Part shown: in pieces, positions 14,732 to 15,280 of the stretch
Layout of the letters: the number at the start of each line of letters is the position of its first letter
Numbering within the stretch: the first letter of the stretch is position 1
Assembly (NCBI GenBank): GCA_030024065.1
Contig: JASEIE010000047.1
Coordinates: 1 to 15,280, forward strand
DNA length: 15,280 nt
Direction of reading: 5' to 3'
Origin: Thermodesulfobacteriota bacterium
Lineage (GTDB): Bacteria; Desulfobacterota; BSN033; UBA1163
Made by a program: the position numbers and the translations under genes
The notes under the pieces: model-generated
Seen by the model: only the letters and a program-made list of their open reading frames with translations
Database searches by the model: none
What the model was told of the DNA's origin: nothing

Positions 14732-15280
14732 ATGATGAATGGGATCAAGGGACCTTCTGATTTAGAAAAGGAAGTCCTGAAGAACAAATTGTGTGCCGTC
14801 TGTGGTGCCTGTATGGGTATATGCCCATACTTTGGAACTTTTCAGGGACGAGTGGTGATGATGGATAGTTGTAAGCTGACCCAGGGACGCTGTTATGCCT
14901 TCTGCCCTCGCACAGGGACAGACACGGAGAAACTGCGCTCGAAGTTCTTTGATCAAAATGATTTCATCCCAGAAATTGGTCCATTCCGGGGTCTTTATAT
15001 CACCCGGGCCTCCGACAAAAAGATTCGTGCTAAGAGCCAGCATGGAGGGAGCGTAACAGCCCTGGTGGAGCTGGCCATGAAAGAGGGGTTTATCGATGCT
15101 GCGATTCTGACCTGTTCAGAGAGTAGCTTAAATCCAGAAGGGACGATCGTCTCCAAAGCAGAGGATGTTCGGCGTTGCGCAGGGAGCAGCTTCCAAATAC
15201 CGCCTTCTCTGGGTGTCCTGAATCAAGCATTAAAAGAGAATAAATTCAAAAAAATTGGGGTGGTGGGAACTCCCTGTAAG
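14732..15280 (+). CDS. FrhB-family (F420 hydrogenase/dehydrogenase beta-type) Fe-S protein, 3' truncated by the window
   Basis: The first 183 residues are present and the frame is open to the window edge. A classic [4Fe-4S] motif is seen at C21-x2-C24-x2-C27-x3-C31-P, followed by a second Cys group C47, C54, C58-P. The GGSVTALVELAMKEGFIDAAI segment and the CAGSSFQ and VGTPC segments are typical of the FrhB/FdhB N- and C-domains. Family members carry FAD and move electrons between ferredoxin, F420 or NAD(P)H and a partner enzyme. ATG 14732 and ATG 14735 are both possible starts, with GGAGG at 14721-14725 ahead of them. It follows the FAD oxidoreductase by 68 bases and probably shares its transcript. 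The missing C-terminal part prevents a firmer call. Confidence 0.85.
   Translation, partial: MMNGIKGPSDLEKEVLKNKLCAVCGACMGICPYFGTFQGRVVMMDSCKLTQGRCYAFCPRTGTDTEKLRSKFFDQNDFIPEIGPFRGLYITRASDKKIRAKSQHGGSVTALVELAMKEGFIDAAILTCSESSLNPEGTIVSKAEDVRRCAGSSFQIPPSLGVLNQALKENKFKKIGVVGTPCK

Overview
The window is a single-strand (+) cluster of catabolic genes from what looks like an anaerobic bacterium. The evidence for anaerobiosis is a 4Fe-4S old-yellow-enzyme reductase, an aconitase-type 4Fe-4S dehydratase and an F420-hydrogenase-beta (FrhB) type Fe-S flavoprotein, together with balanced base composition and strong Shine-Dalgarno sites. A selenocysteine-using member of Desulfobacterota or Clostridia would fit, but I cannot place it more precisely. 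There are no rRNA, tRNA, CRISPR or insertion-sequence features that I can see.

Layout: (1) 84-1217, a CapA-family metallophosphatase-like protein. (2) 1249-2757, an MmgE/PrpD protein whose frame is crossed by one in-frame TGA at 2188-2190. (3) 2856-3728, an isocitrate lyase/PEP mutase-family lyase. (4) 3765-5147 and 5172-6557, two more MmgE/PrpD proteins. (5) 6601-7854 and 7851-8360, large and small subunits of a LeuCD/homoaconitase-type hydro-lyase with overlapping ends. (6) 8425-10293, an enoate/dienoyl-CoA reductase-type flavoprotein. (7) 10309-11673 and 11774-13168, a fourth and fifth MmgE/PrpD protein. (8) A 211-base gap with a good promoter and a 27-base perfect palindrome. (9) 13380-14663, an FAD oxidoreductase. 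(10) 14732 to the window edge, an FrhB-type Fe-S protein, truncated.

Working model (inference): the cluster breaks down a branched di- or tricarboxylic acid. MmgE/PrpD enzymes (2-methylcitrate dehydratase and cis-aconitate decarboxylase relatives) and the LeuCD-type hydro-lyase would move water, carboxyl groups or double bonds. The ICL-family lyase would cleave the hydroxy acid, and the enoate reductase would reduce the unsaturated intermediate. The set resembles the methylcitrate cycle and the dimethylmaleate hydratase / dimethylmalate lyase / enoate reductase part of clostridial nicotinate fermentation, but the real substrate is unknown. The FAD and FrhB proteins may supply or drain electrons.

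The most striking observation is that the TGA in the first MmgE/PrpD gene is probably a selenocysteine codon. Homology continues across it without a gap, and it aligns with a Cys in the paralog at 5172-6557. It forms C-x-x-U where that paralog has C-x-x-C, lies two residues before a family-conserved His, and is followed at bacterial-SECIS distance by a strong hairpin with a GUU loop. I do not recall a described selenoprotein in the MmgE/PrpD family.
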